A stretch of DNA of 64,000 nucleotides from Pedobacter ghigonis (GTDB lineage Bacteria > Bacteroidota > Bacteroidia > Sphingobacteriales > Sphingobacteriaceae): assembly GCF_903166585.1 (NCBI RefSeq), contig NZ_CAESCM010000011.1, positions 142,204-206,203 on the forward strand, in the 5' to 3' direction. Shown piece after piece: positions 1 through 8,138 of this stretch. The position numbers and the translations under genes were made by a program. The notes beneath the pieces were generated by a model. It saw only the letters and a list, made by a program, of their open reading frames with translations. It had not been told where the DNA came from and searched no databases. The first letter of the stretch is position 1, and every line of letters starts with the position of its first letter.

Positions 1-167
1 ACTGGAAGGCGATTTACTAGCCATTTATCAGAAAAAGCCATAGTTGATGACTTATTAGACAATAGTTAATGGCTTGATAACTTATAACTTTTGCCAAACC
101 ATTGACTATTAACCATCAAACAATTAGCATACTTACCAATAAACATTTACCTATTACCAACAAAAAC

Positions 168-848
168 ATGTCAGCAGCATTAGAACCAGGGTGGTTAGCC
201 GTTTTAGAAGAAGAATTTGAGAAAGACTACATGATTAAGCTAAAGTCTTTTTTACAGGAAGAGAAGCAGAAAGGTGCAACTGTTTATCCTAAAGGCACTG
301 ATATATTTAATGCCCTAAATACAACTCCGTTTGATGAGGTGAAAGTGGTGATTTTGGGTCAGGATCCTTACCATGGTACTGGCCAGGCTCACGGACTTTC
401 TTTTTCTGTACAACGTGGCGTTGCAGTACCACCATCTTTAAAGAATATTTATAAGGAATTAGAAACGGATATAGAAGGTTTTAAAACGCCAGCTCACGGG
501 CATTTAACCCATTGGGCAGAACAAGGAGTGTTGCTGTTAAATGCAACTTTAACTGTACGTGCATCTGAGGCAGGTTCGCATCAAAACCGTGGCTGGGAGA
601 TCTTTACCGACGAAATTATTAAAGCTTTATCGCAAAAACGTGAGCATCTGGTCTTCCTTTTGTGGGGCAGATACGCACAGCAAAAGGCAGCTTTAATTGA
701 TCAGAAGAAACACTATGTGCTTACCGCCGCACACCCCTCGCCTTTCTCGGCTTACAATGGCTTTTTCGGGTCGAAGCACTTTTCGAAGGCCAACCAGCTA
801 TTGGTACAAAACAACCTTAAACCGATTGACTGGAATTTGCCGGTATAA
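168..848 (+). CDS. ung: Uracil-DNA glycosylase
   Basis: Removes uracil from DNA as the first step of base excision repair in the cytoplasm. The 226-residue product is the usual family length. It carries the water-activating loop GQDPYHG (residues 64-70, catalytic Asp66), the segment LLLNATLTV (about 122-130), and the minor-groove loop HPSPFSAYNGFFG (189-201) with the catalytic His. The frame stays open upstream to a TTG at 102, but those extra residues are translated intergenic text of the 'actattaaccatcaa' type seen again near 15.25 kb. The ATG at 168, which gives MSAALEPGWLAVL, is therefore the start. The stop codon overlaps the next gene's ATG by one base (TAATG). Confidence 0.97.
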   Translation: MSAALEPGWLAVLEEEFEKDYMIKLKSFLQEEKQKGATVYPKGTDIFNALNTTPFDEVKVVILGQDPYHGTGQAHGLSFSVQRGVAVPPSLKNIYKELETDIEGFKTPAHGHLTHWAEQGVLLLNATLTVRASEAGSHQNRGWEIFTDEIIKALSQKREHLVFLLWGRYAQQKAALIDQKKHYVLTAAHPSPFSAYNGFFGSKHFSKANQLLVQNNLKPIDWNLPV

Positions 849-1507
849 TGAATGCCTATTTTATCAGTGGTTTAGGAGCGGATAAGCGGATTTTTTCAAA
901 GCTAAAGCTTAACGAAAAAATCAACATCATTCATATTGATTGGATAGAGCCTAAGAAAAACGAAACACTTGCAACTTATGCTTTGCGGTTGAGTGAGGTT
1001 ATAGATACCAGTCAGCCCTTTGCTTTAGTTGGTGTTTCGTTTGGTGGAATGATTGCCGTTGAAATTGCTAAAATCTTAGCACCTGTAGTAACGGTAATCA
1101 TTTCCAGTACTATGATCAGTAGCCAGTTACCTGGGCTATACCGTTTCGCTGGTAAACTTGGATTACTAAAATTCATTCCTGCCAGGCTTTTAAAATCTTC
1201 TAATAAACTTACGCAAAATTACTACTTTGGCACCCGATCGGGCAGTGAGAAAATATTATTAAGCAAGATCATAAAAGATACTGACCCGTATTTTTTGAAA
1301 TGGGCAATCGGCAGTATACTGAGCTGGAAAAATGAAACAAAACCAGAACGGACGTATCATATCCACGGCACCCATGATAAAATTTTGTATAGTAAAACAG
1401 CACAGCCCGATTTTGTAATCGATAACGGAACTCACTTTATGGTTTATCAGAATGCAAATGAGATTTCGGTAATTATTAATAAATTAGTGTTGGGTTTTAC
1501 TCCCTAA
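848..1507 (+). CDS. Alpha/beta hydrolase family protein
   Basis: A small alpha/beta hydrolase of 219 residues. Visible features are an N-terminal strand and oxyanion segment (YFISGLGADKRIF), the nucleophile elbow GVSFGGM (Ser in GxSxGG, about residue 64), and a C-terminal catalytic His in NGTHFMVY. The acid residue is probably the Asp in HGTHDKIL. The start codon overlaps the ung stop, so the two are almost certainly translated from one message, but no functional link is evident. The substrate cannot be told from sequence; this branch of the fold often lacks a lid domain and is annotated only as hydrolase. Cytoplasmic, with no signal peptide. Confidence 0.85.
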   Translation: MNAYFISGLGADKRIFSKLKLNEKINIIHIDWIEPKKNETLATYALRLSEVIDTSQPFALVGVSFGGMIAVEIAKILAPVVTVIISSTMISSQLPGLYRFAGKLGLLKFIPARLLKSSNKLTQNYYFGTRSGSEKILLSKIIKDTDPYFLKWAIGSILSWKNETKPERTYHIHGTHDKILYSKTAQPDFVIDNGTHFMVYQNANEISVIINKLVLGFTP

Positions 1508-1582
1508 AGTGACTCAACATTTAGTTAGTCATCAAAAAAAATCATCTCTAATAAATATTGTTAACCAAATAGATTGATTTTT

Positions 1583-1987
1583 ATGATGAATAAAACTTTT
1601 CTCGACCATTTAGAATACAAAGTTACTGATGCATGCATAGAGGTGCATAAAATACTTGGCCCTGGATTACTCGAAAATGTCTACCAAAAATGTTTAATGA
1701 GAGAATTAAAGCTGCAGCAGATAAATTTCACAGCTGAGCACTCCATTTCACTTGCTTACAAAGATGTGCTGTTAGATACTGAGCTTAGGGCAGACTTAGT
1801 TATAGAAAACTGTATGGTATTGGAACTAAAGTCGGTTGAAAGTATACAACCCATCCACGAAGCACAAATTTTGACATATATGAAATTACTAAAAGTACCT
1901 AAGGGATTGTTAATAAACTTCAATTCTACAAACATTGTACAACATGGTAAGCGGAGTTTTGTAAGCGAGTATATGTATGACTTTTAA
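1583..1987 (+). CDS. GxxExxY family protein
   Basis: A member of the GxxExxY family, named for the motif seen here as GPGLLENVY (about residues 29-37). The 134-residue length is typical. The later segment ADLVIENCMVLELKSVE resembles the D...ExK core of PD-(D/E)xK nuclease-fold proteins, which is how the family is usually placed, but no biochemical role is established. A TTG further upstream at 1574 is open, but the ATG pair at 1583/1586 fits the family N-terminus better. It stands alone, 76 bases after the hydrolase gene, and is followed directly by a 106-bp tandem repeat array. Such genes are often scattered in variable chromosomal regions. Confidence 0.85.
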   Translation: MMNKTFLDHLEYKVTDACIEVHKILGPGLLENVYQKCLMRELKLQQINFTAEHSISLAYKDVLLDTELRADLVIENCMVLELKSVESIQPIHEAQILTYMKLLKVPKGLLINFNSTNIVQHGKRSFVSEYMYDF

Positions 1988-2030
1988 TTTATTTCAATCA
2001 CTATAGCAATAATAAGATACATAATACAAT

Positions 2031-2430
2031 CTTACCACCTTAGACAACTAAGAACACATTAGGAGCTAGTCTTACTAATCTTAGATGCTCTAAGGTGTCT
2101 TAGGTAGTGGAAATATTATGATTTACCTTTAAGAAACTTACCACCTTAGACAACTAAGCACATGTCAGAAGCTATTCTTACCAATCTCAGATGCTCTAAG
2201 GTGTCTTAGATGGTGTAATTACTATGATGTACTTTAAAGGAATTTACCACCTTAGACAACTAAGCACACGTTAGAAGCCAGTCTTACTACTCTTAGATGC
2301 TCTAAGGTTTCTTAGGTGGTGTAAATATTTGATGTACCTTTAAAGAATTCTTACCACCTTAGACAACTAAGCAGATGCTAGAAGCTATTCTTATTAATCT
2401 TAAACAATATAAGATATCTTAAGTGGTGTA
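2031..2430. repeat. Four tandem 106-107 bp palindromic repeats
   Basis: Four direct copies start at about 2031, 2137, 2243 and 2350, so the period is 106-107 bp. Each unit opens with ACCACCTTAGACAACTAAG and closes with an imperfect inverted counterpart such as CTAAGGTGTCTTAGGTGGT, so each can fold as a hairpin. Copies differ by point changes; the fourth is the most diverged. The array fills the gap between the GxxExxY gene and the 3' end of the Lrp-type gene. Related single copies lie at 39536-39564 and 61349-61379, so it belongs to a dispersed intergenic family. No coding potential was seen. Confidence 0.9.
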
Positions 2431-2435
2431 ATATT

Positions 2436-2906
2436 TTAATACTCCAAAGGCACAATTGGCTCTTTTTTGGTAGTCGACATGATCATCATCGTTTGGAAAG
2501 TTTTAACCACCGAAATTTTACTGATCTTATCCATAATCAACCTTTCGTAAGCCTTGATATCTTTCACGTAAACCTTCAATAAAAAATCGGCCTGTCCGGT
2601 AACGTGATGACACTCGGTGATTTCTTTAATCTGATTTACTTCATCCAAAAAGATCTGAATGGTATTATTTTTATGAAAATCGAGCTGAATCTGAATAAAG
2701 GTTTTAATACCTAAGCCCAGTTTTTCCTCATCTACCAAAGCGTGGTAACTTTTAATATATCCAGCCATTTCCAGCTTGCGTACGCGCTCTAAAGTTGGTG
2801 CAGGCGATAAACCAATTTCCTGTGATAGTAGCAAATTGGTAATTCTTCCGTTCTCTTGAAGGATTCTTAAAATTTTAAAGTCTATTTTATCTAATTCAGA
2901 TGCCAT
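2436..2906 (-). CDS. Lrp/AsnC family transcriptional regulator
   Basis: A leucine-responsive/AsnC-type regulator of 156 residues. The N-terminal winged helix-turn-helix (LDKIDFKILRILQENGRITN through SPAPTLERVRKLEMAGYI) is followed by the RAM effector-binding domain (about 70-145), including the G-Q-A-D-F segment typical of the ligand pocket (TGQADFLLKVYV). Such proteins sense amino acids and control amino-acid metabolism genes. The effector here is unknown. It is transcribed away from the mntR-like gene, with which it shares a 127-bp intergenic region. Its 3' end abuts the last tandem repeat unit. Confidence 0.93.
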   Translation of the reverse strand: MASELDKIDFKILRILQENGRITNLLLSQEIGLSPAPTLERVRKLEMAGYIKSYHALVDEEKLGLGIKTFIQIQLDFHKNNTIQIFLDEVNQIKEITECHHVTGQADFLLKVYVKDIKAYERLIMDKISKISVVKTFQTMMIMSTTKKEPIVPLEY

Positions 2907-2992
2907 AAGGTGTTAAAGGTATTTGAGAATACAAACATAACCAAATTATATTCTAAATTTTAACATAATTTATCATATATATTTTAAATAAA

Positions 2993-3016
2993 AATTTTTA
3001 GATTTACCTAAAAATT
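2993..3016. promoter_or_regulatory. Palindromic DtxR/MntR-type operator
   Basis: A perfect 9-bp inverted repeat, AATTTTTAG then six bases then CTAAAAATT. The core TTTAGATTTACCTAAA resembles operators of DtxR/MntR metalloregulators. It lies 18 bases before the start codon of a gene encoding exactly such a regulator, so autoregulation together with the overlapping transporter gene is inferred. Confidence 0.65.
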
Positions 3017-3033
3017 AAATTAGATACATATAA

Positions 3034-3696
3034 ATGCAAAGTTACACCGAGGAGAACTATTTAAAGATCATTTACCACCTTGCCGAGAAGACGATTAATG
3101 TACAAACTAACGCTATAGCAGAGCAAATGCAAACTAAACCAGCCTCTGTTACCGATATGATAAAAAAACTGGCAGATAAGGGTTTGGTAGATTATGTTAA
3201 ATACCAGGGGGTTACTTTAACCGAAACAGGTAAGAATGCAGCAATAGATATTGTACGGAAACACCGCCTATGGGAAGTTTTCCTGGTTGATAAATTAAAC
3301 TTCAAGTGGGATGAGGTGCACGATGTAGCCGAAGAACTCGAGCATATCAGATCGATAGAACTGATTGAACGACTGGATGAATTTCTGGGTTTCCCGAAAG
3401 CAGATCCGCACGGCGACCCCATCCCCGACAAAAACGGCCGATTTGCCAAAACACAGTTTATCAAATTAATCGAATTAAAAGTTGGCGATGCGGGCACCAT
3501 AACAGGTGTTAGCCAGCACAGCTCTGCTTTCTTAAAGCATTTAGAAAAATTAGGTCTTACGCTTGGTAAACAAATTAAAATCAACGATGTTACCGATTTC
3601 GATGGTTCAGTAGAAATCCAGCTAGCAGATAAACAAGTTAATATTAGTAGAGAAGTTGCAAAACACATTTTAATCAGCAGTAATGGCAAAAACTGA
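3034..3696 (+). CDS. mntR: DtxR/MntR-family metal-dependent repressor
   Basis: An iron- or manganese-dependent repressor of 220 residues. Order of parts: winged helix-turn-helix (about 1-65, TEENYLKIIYHLAEK...KPASVTDMIKKLADKGLV), a dimerisation and metal-binding domain (about 70-140) with candidate ligands in HRLWEVF, DEVHDVAEELEHI and DPHGDPIP, and a C-terminal SH3-like FeoA domain (about 145-215). Its last 14 bases overlap the NRAMP transporter gene, and a palindrome sits just before the start, so it probably represses metal uptake when Mn or Fe is sufficient. The mntR label rests on the neighbour. An iron-responsive role is possible. Confidence 0.88.
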   Translation: MQSYTEENYLKIIYHLAEKTINVQTNAIAEQMQTKPASVTDMIKKLADKGLVDYVKYQGVTLTETGKNAAIDIVRKHRLWEVFLVDKLNFKWDEVHDVAEELEHIRSIELIERLDEFLGFPKADPHGDPIPDKNGRFAKTQFIKLIELKVGDAGTITGVSQHSSAFLKHLEKLGLTLGKQIKINDVTDFDGSVEIQLADKQVNISREVAKHILISSNGKN

Positions 3697-5548
3697 ATCG
3701 TTAAGTGAAGTACATCAAAGCGTAAATACAGATAAAAGAAAAGGCTGGCGAAGAATTTTATCATTTATTGGTCCGGCATACCTGATTAGCGTTGGCTATA
3801 TGGACCCCGGAAACTGGGCAACCGATTTGGCCGGCGGTAGTAAATTTGGTTATCAGCTGATTTGGGTATTACTCATGTCGAACCTCATTGCGCTGCTTTT
3901 ACAATCGTTAAGTGCGCGTTTAGGCATAGTACGCGGGCTCGATTTAGCACAAGCTTCAAAACAAGCTTATGCACGCTGGGCAAACATCCCTCTATTCGCA
4001 TTGGCACAAACAGCCATTATTGCCTGCGATTTGGCCGAAATTATTGGTATGGCTATCGGTTTACAACTCCTTTTTGGTTTGCCGCTAATCTGGGGCATTT
4101 CCATAACCATATTCGATACCATGCTATTGCTTTTCCTGCTCAATAAGGGCATGCGCGCCATGGAAGGTTTTATCGTATCGATGGTATTTATTGTAGGCAT
4201 TTCGTTCCTGGTTGAAATGTTTATTGTAGAGCCATCACTAAAGGAAGTGGTTAAAGGTTTCGAGCCATCTATATTAACGGGAGATGCTTTGTATATTGCC
4301 ATTGGAATTATCGGTGCTACGGTAATGCCGCATAACCTGTACCTGCATTCCTCGCTGGTGCAAACACGCAAAATAGAGCGCAATAACAAGGGAATTAAAG
4401 AAGCCTTAAAATTTAACCTGATTGATACCACTGTCGCATTGAATCTTGCCTTCTTTGTAAATGCCGCCATCCTTATTTTAGCAGGAGCCGCCTTTTATAA
4501 AAACGGATTACATGAAGTTGCCGAAATACAGGATGCCCATAAACTGCTTTCGAATATTTTTGGTAATGTAGCCCCAACCCTCTTTGCCATTGCTTTAATC
4601 GCAGCCGGACAGAGCTCTACCGTTACCGGAACACTAGCCGGGCAAATCATTATGGAAGGCCATATTAATTTACGTATTCAGCCCTGGCTGAGGAGGTTAA
4701 TTACCCGTTTACTGGCAATTATCCCCGCCTTCTTTACTATCTTACATTATGGAGAGGATGCTTTGGGTGGTTTACTGGTACTGAGCCAGGTGGTTTTGAG
4801 TTTACAGCTTGGTTTTGCCATTATCCCGTTAATCCATTTCACCTCTGATAAAAAACAGATGAAAGATTTTGCCATTAAGCCCTGGGTAAAGGTATTGGCC
4901 TGGGCCAGTGCATTGGTAATTATCGCGCTCAATGTAAAACTGATAATTGAAGAAATTGGCGGTTGGGCAAAAGAAGCCAACAACTGGTGGATTTATGTAA
5001 TCGTGATTCCGGCTTTAATTCTCGTTGTTTTACTTTTGTTATATGTTTTCTTCCACCCTATGCTGGAAAGTAAAAGAAATGCAAGCAAACAACTTGTACC
5101 TCATGGTAATGCACTAGATATCGGTAAAATTGAAAAAATCAGCTACAAACGCATAGGCATTGCGGTAGACTTTTCTAAGAACGACAGAAACACCATCAGA
5201 CATGCCTTAATTCAAGGGGGAAAAGATGCGCACTATTATTTAATACATGTGGTAGAAACTGCAGCTGCCCGTTACCTAGGTAAAGAAGTAATGGACCACG
5301 AAACGCAAAGCGATGCAGCAAACCTCGATAAATACATCGCTAACCTTGGCGATTTAGGCTACGATGCCACCCCGTTTATTGGTTTTGGAAGCACTGCAAA
5401 AGCTATTGCCGATATCAGCAACGAAAACGAAATGGAATTACTGGTAATGGGTGCCCACGGACATAAAGGCCTTAAAGACCTTATTTTCGGTACTACTGTT
5501 GATTCGGTAAGGCACAAAGTAAAAATACCGGTATTGATTATCAGGTAG
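3683..5548 (+). CDS. mntH: NRAMP divalent metal transporter with C-terminal universal stress domain
   Basis: A proton-coupled Mn/Fe importer of the NRAMP family in the inner membrane, 621 residues. The metal-site motifs are present: DPGNWATD in helix 1 and MPHNLYLHS in helix 6. About eleven hydrophobic segments span residues 25-465. Unlike standalone MntH (about 410-450 residues), it carries a cytoplasmic UspA-like domain from about 487 to 621, beginning YKRIGIAVDFS and ending with the nucleotide-binding G-2x-G-9x-G(S/T) pattern (GAHGHKGLKDLIFGTT). The ATG lies inside the repressor gene (14-base overlap), so the two are co-transcribed. The fused domain may let ATP binding modulate transport, which is inference. 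Confidence 0.93.
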   Translation: MAKTESLSEVHQSVNTDKRKGWRRILSFIGPAYLISVGYMDPGNWATDLAGGSKFGYQLIWVLLMSNLIALLLQSLSARLGIVRGLDLAQASKQAYARWANIPLFALAQTAIIACDLAEIIGMAIGLQLLFGLPLIWGISITIFDTMLLLFLLNKGMRAMEGFIVSMVFIVGISFLVEMFIVEPSLKEVVKGFEPSILTGDALYIAIGIIGATVMPHNLYLHSSLVQTRKIERNNKGIKEALKFNLIDTTVALNLAFFVNAAILILAGAAFYKNGLHEVAEIQDAHKLLSNIFGNVAPTLFAIALIAAGQSSTVTGTLAGQIIMEGHINLRIQPWLRRLITRLLAIIPAFFTILHYGEDALGGLLVLSQVVLSLQLGFAIIPLIHFTSDKKQMKDFAIKPWVKVLAWASALVIIALNVKLIIEEIGGWAKEANNWWIYVIVIPALILVVLLLLYVFFHPMLESKRNASKQLVPHGNALDIGKIEKISYKRIGIAVDFSKNDRNTIRHALIQGGKDAHYYLIHVVETAAARYLGKEVMDHETQSDAANLDKYIANLGDLGYDATPFIGFGSTAKAIADISNENEMELLVMGAHGHKGLKDLIFGTTVDSVRHKVKIPVLIIR

Positions 5549-5553
5549 ATGGG

Positions 5554-6033
5554 TTATTTACCCACTACCTTGATCATTTTTTTAATTCCGCCGTCGCCTG
5601 ATTCATACAATAGCAATTTGCCTGCAGATGAATATAAATACATTGCTGGGTATTGCTTGGGTAAAAACGTTGGGATAAACATGCGTTTTTTATCCTGCAG
5701 CACCAATACATTTGGCTTGCTATTTAAACCTTTAGCATATGAATTGAAAAACTGCGGGATGATATAGCCTTCATCCATGGTTATCATGTAAATGTTTACA
5801 TCTTTAAACCTGGTGTAATTGGCATTCAGCTCCTTACTTTCTCTCTGACAATGCTCACAGGTACAATCGAACAAAATGAAAAGGTTTTTCTTTCCCTGTT
5901 TAATATCGCCGTTTGAAAAAGCCTTTCCATCCAATTTATAAAAGGTAAACTGAGGTAATAAAGTAGGTTGTTGTGCTTTTAGCTGAAAGGTAACGGCCAG
6001 CAATAAAATTAAAAATAGGTTTCTGAATTTCAT
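5554..6033 (-). CDS. Exported thioredoxin-like (redoxin) protein
   Basis: A secreted or periplasmic thioredoxin-fold protein of 159 residues with an N-terminal signal peptide (MKFRNLFLILLLAVTFQLKAQ). The redox centre is CEHC in FDCTCEHCQRES (about residues 57-66), with an extra Cys two residues before it. A cis-Pro-like segment occurs in LPKQYPAMYLY. It resembles the AhpC/TlpA redoxin group and probably reduces disulfides or assists cytochrome or envelope protein maturation; the partner is unknown. It is convergent with mntH, the two stops being five bases apart with no separate terminator visible. Confidence 0.8.
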   Translation of the reverse strand: MKFRNLFLILLLAVTFQLKAQQPTLLPQFTFYKLDGKAFSNGDIKQGKKNLFILFDCTCEHCQRESKELNANYTRFKDVNIYMITMDEGYIIPQFFNSYAKGLNSKPNVLVLQDKKRMFIPTFLPKQYPAMYLYSSAGKLLLYESGDGGIKKMIKVVGK

Positions 6034-6303
6034 TTTAGATAGTTAAAGTCCAAACTTAAACGAATAAATGCGAACATAATAATATATCATTAGCTTTTAC
6101 AAACTGATGAAGATTTTTAAGGGCCTGTATAGATTACCCGGTTTTAAAAAGCAGAAAACATTTTTGAAAATAAAAGTCAGTTTTCCATGGCAATTGCAGC
6201 CCCGCCATCCGCTTTATCCCGATGAAATATCGGGATGCCCGCTTTTGTCTGGTTTAGGAACGGGGGCCTGGAATACAGATGACTGGTTTAAGTTCCATGC
6301 ACC
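6034..6303. other. Intergenic stretch with short hairpin repeat
   Basis: No gene was recognised here. At 6216-6236 there is a hairpin of two 8-base arms, ATCCCGAT and ATCGGGAT, with a 5-base loop. It is embedded in GC-richer text than its surroundings, which suggests a fragment of a dispersed repeat. Confidence 0.5.
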
Positions 6304-6550
6304 AAAGAAGTCAAGTTTGAATGTACAAATCGCTATAAAACCTGATTTCTTTAAAATGTACAACAAAAAGAAGTCAAGTTTGAATGTGCAAATCGCTATA
6401 AAACTTGACTTCTTTAAACTGTACCACCAAAATGAAGTCAAATTTGAATATTCAAATCGCTATAAAACCTGACTTCTTTAAACTGTACAACCAAAGAAGT
6501 CAAGTTTGAATGTGCAAATCGCTATAAAACCTGACTTCTTTGAACTGAGC
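6304..6550. repeat. Four tandem 63-bp hairpin repeats
   Basis: Four near-identical units with a GAAGTC start at 6307, 6370, 6434 and 6496 (period 62-64). Each contains the inverted pair AAGAAGTCAAGTTT and AAACTTGACTTCTT around a conserved inner stretch ending in AAATCGCTATA. In the second unit the 14-bp arms are perfect. A reading frame crosses the array but changes with the repeats and has no protein-like features. The units have no unique spacers, so this is not a CRISPR array. It lies about 110 bp before smpB. Confidence 0.88.
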
Positions 6551-6656
6551 AATTAAAAATTAAATTATCACGTCAATTTTTAAGATATTTGCAACCCGAA
6601 ACTATACTTTATATACAAATGTATAATTATCGCAATAACCTATACTTTATAAAATT

Positions 6657-7106
6657 TTGAAAAACGATATCAATATAAAAAATAAAAGAGCCTATTTCGA
6701 CTATAATCTGATAGACAAGTACGTAGCCGGAATTGCCCTTTTAGGTACTGAAATAAAAGCGATCAGACAAGGAAAAGCCAACATGACCGATGCATTCTGC
6801 ACGTTTATTGGTGGCATCCTGTATGTACGCAACCTGCATGTTTCGGAGTATAGCCACAGCTCATTTTATCACCACGATATTAAACGCGACCGTGCTTTGC
6901 TATTGCAAAAGAAAGAACTCAGAAAACTGAAGCTTAAAGGAGAAGAAAAAGGTTATACCATCGTTCCTTTACGCATTTTTATTAATGAAAGAGGTTTCGC
7001 TAAAATGGAAATTGCCTTAGCACAGGGTAAAAAAGAATTCGATAAACGCGATAGCATCAAAGATAGAGATACCAAGCGGGAATTGGATAGAGCATTGAAG
7101 AGATAG
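6657..7106 (+). CDS. smpB: SsrA-binding protein SmpB
   Basis: Binds tmRNA and delivers it to stalled ribosomes for trans-translation. The 149-residue length is normal. The oligonucleotide-binding beta-barrel core is plain (NKRAYFDYNLIDKYVAGIALLGTEIKAIRQGKANMTDAFC), followed by the basic C-terminal tail (KKEFDKRDSIKDRDTKRELDRALKR without a break), which inserts in the mRNA channel. The start is a TTG: no ATG lies upstream in frame, and the next internal Met would delete the conserved N-terminus. No ssrA gene was seen in the window. The 63-bp hairpin array precedes it. Confidence 0.96.
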   Translation: MKNDINIKNKRAYFDYNLIDKYVAGIALLGTEIKAIRQGKANMTDAFCTFIGGILYVRNLHVSEYSHSSFYHHDIKRDRALLLQKKELRKLKLKGEEKGYTIVPLRIFINERGFAKMEIALAQGKKEFDKRDSIKDRDTKRELDRALKR

Positions 7107-7228
7107 TTTGGAGTTGGCAGTATTTAGTTGGGAGTTCTGGGCGCAGACAAACCGTTGTTAAAAATGGCTGGAAGTTTTTAATTGAGGGGTTGTAACTCAA
7201 CACTCCGAACTAAAAACGCCAAACTCAC

Positions 7229-7885
7229 CTACCATGCCTGGTCGCCTACCAATGGTACAAACCTGAAAGTATCCAGTACAATTTTCTCATAATCAGTTTC
7301 ACTTACACGGATTACAGTTACCATTTTCTGTGTTTGCTCATCTCCCACCGGGATAACCAGAATACCACCAATTTTTAACTGTTTCAATAAGATTTCGGGA
7401 ACCAACGGTGCACCAGCAGTAACAATGATCTTATCATAAGGCGCATGTTTGGCAATGCCTTTTGAACCATCGCCGCAATAAAAAGTAGGCTTATACCCCA
7501 TTCCCGGTAAAACCTGAATGGTTCTGTTATAAATATTCTCTTGTCTTTCAATTGTATAAACCTTAGCACCCAGCTCCATTAAAATGCAGGTTTGATAGCC
7601 AGAGCCAGTACCAATTTCGAGTACTTTATCTCCTGTTTTAATGTGCAGCAATTCGCTCTGATAGGCCACGGTATAGGGTTGCGAAATGGTTTGCCCATCG
7701 CCAATAGGAAAGGCTATATCTTTATAAGCCTGGTTCCAGAAAGTTTCGTCGAAAAAGAAATGACGGGGCACTTTGCCAATGGCTTTTAGTACAAGCTCAT
7801 CTTCAATTCCGCGAGATCTCAACAACTCGACTAATTTTTTTCTAGCTCCCCGCTCCCGATAATTATCAACAAATTTATACGCCAT
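7229..7885 (-). CDS. pcm: Protein-L-isoaspartate O-methyltransferase
   Basis: Uses S-adenosylmethionine to methylate isoaspartyl residues and start repair of aged proteins in the cytoplasm. It has 218 residues, the family length. The substrate loop PIGDGQTISQPYTVAYQ (about 61-77) and SAM motif I VLEIGTGSGYQT (about 89-100) are both intact, with further SAM contacts at TIERQ and YDKIIVTAGAP. It stands alone on the minus strand. A strong promoter match lies only seven bases before the ATG, so the transcript may have a very short leader. Confidence 0.96.
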   Translation of the reverse strand: MAYKFVDNYRERGARKKLVELLRSRGIEDELVLKAIGKVPRHFFFDETFWNQAYKDIAFPIGDGQTISQPYTVAYQSELLHIKTGDKVLEIGTGSGYQTCILMELGAKVYTIERQENIYNRTIQVLPGMGYKPTFYCGDGSKGIAKHAPYDKIIVTAGAPLVPEILLKQLKIGGILVIPVGDEQTQKMVTVIRVSETDYEKIVLDTFRFVPLVGDQAW

Positions 7886-7892
7886 GAAGTTT

Positions 7893-7922
7893 CAAAATTA
7901 GCCTTTTTAAACCGTGTTTCAA
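7893..7922 (-). promoter_or_regulatory. Predicted promoter of pcm
   Basis: On the minus strand TTG is followed after 19 bases by TAATTTTG, a full match to the Bacteroidota -33 (TTTG/TTG) and -7 (TAnnTTTG) elements. The -7 box ends seven bases before the pcm ATG. Confidence 0.55.
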
Positions 7923-8138
7923 GAGAATTATAGAATTTAGCCTGGGATTAACGATTGAACACCTGAGTTAGAGAAGGATACATTATCAACATAAATTTAC
8001 TGATTTTTTGAATTAAAAATGAGTTAAGGACGGAATTAAAAAATGAGTGAATGCTTGAAGGATGGAATGAGTAAATGCCCCCCCTAACATTCAACCATTC
8101 AAAACTCAATCATTCACAACTCAATCATTCAAACACCC

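Noticed and set aside
1..69. Short open ends at the left edge (a frame reading LEGDLLAIYQKKP then stop at 41-43)
   Set aside because: Could be the tail of an upstream gene, but only 13 codons are visible and another frame is also open. Not enough to call.
102..167. N-terminal extension of ung from a TTG start
   Set aside because: The extra residues translate common intergenic repeat text, and the ATG at 168 gives the normal family length.
3192..3764. 190-codon minus-strand frame over the mntR-like gene
   Set aside because: It is the antisense of a clear DtxR-family gene and its composition (Ser/Cys rich) is typical of shadow frames.
6107..6472. 121-codon frame crossing the 63-bp repeats
   Set aside because: It simply reads through the repeats, has no domain, and the opposite strand is equally open there.
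6304..6550. CRISPR array
   Set aside because: Whole 63-bp units repeat without variable spacers, and no cas gene is in the window.
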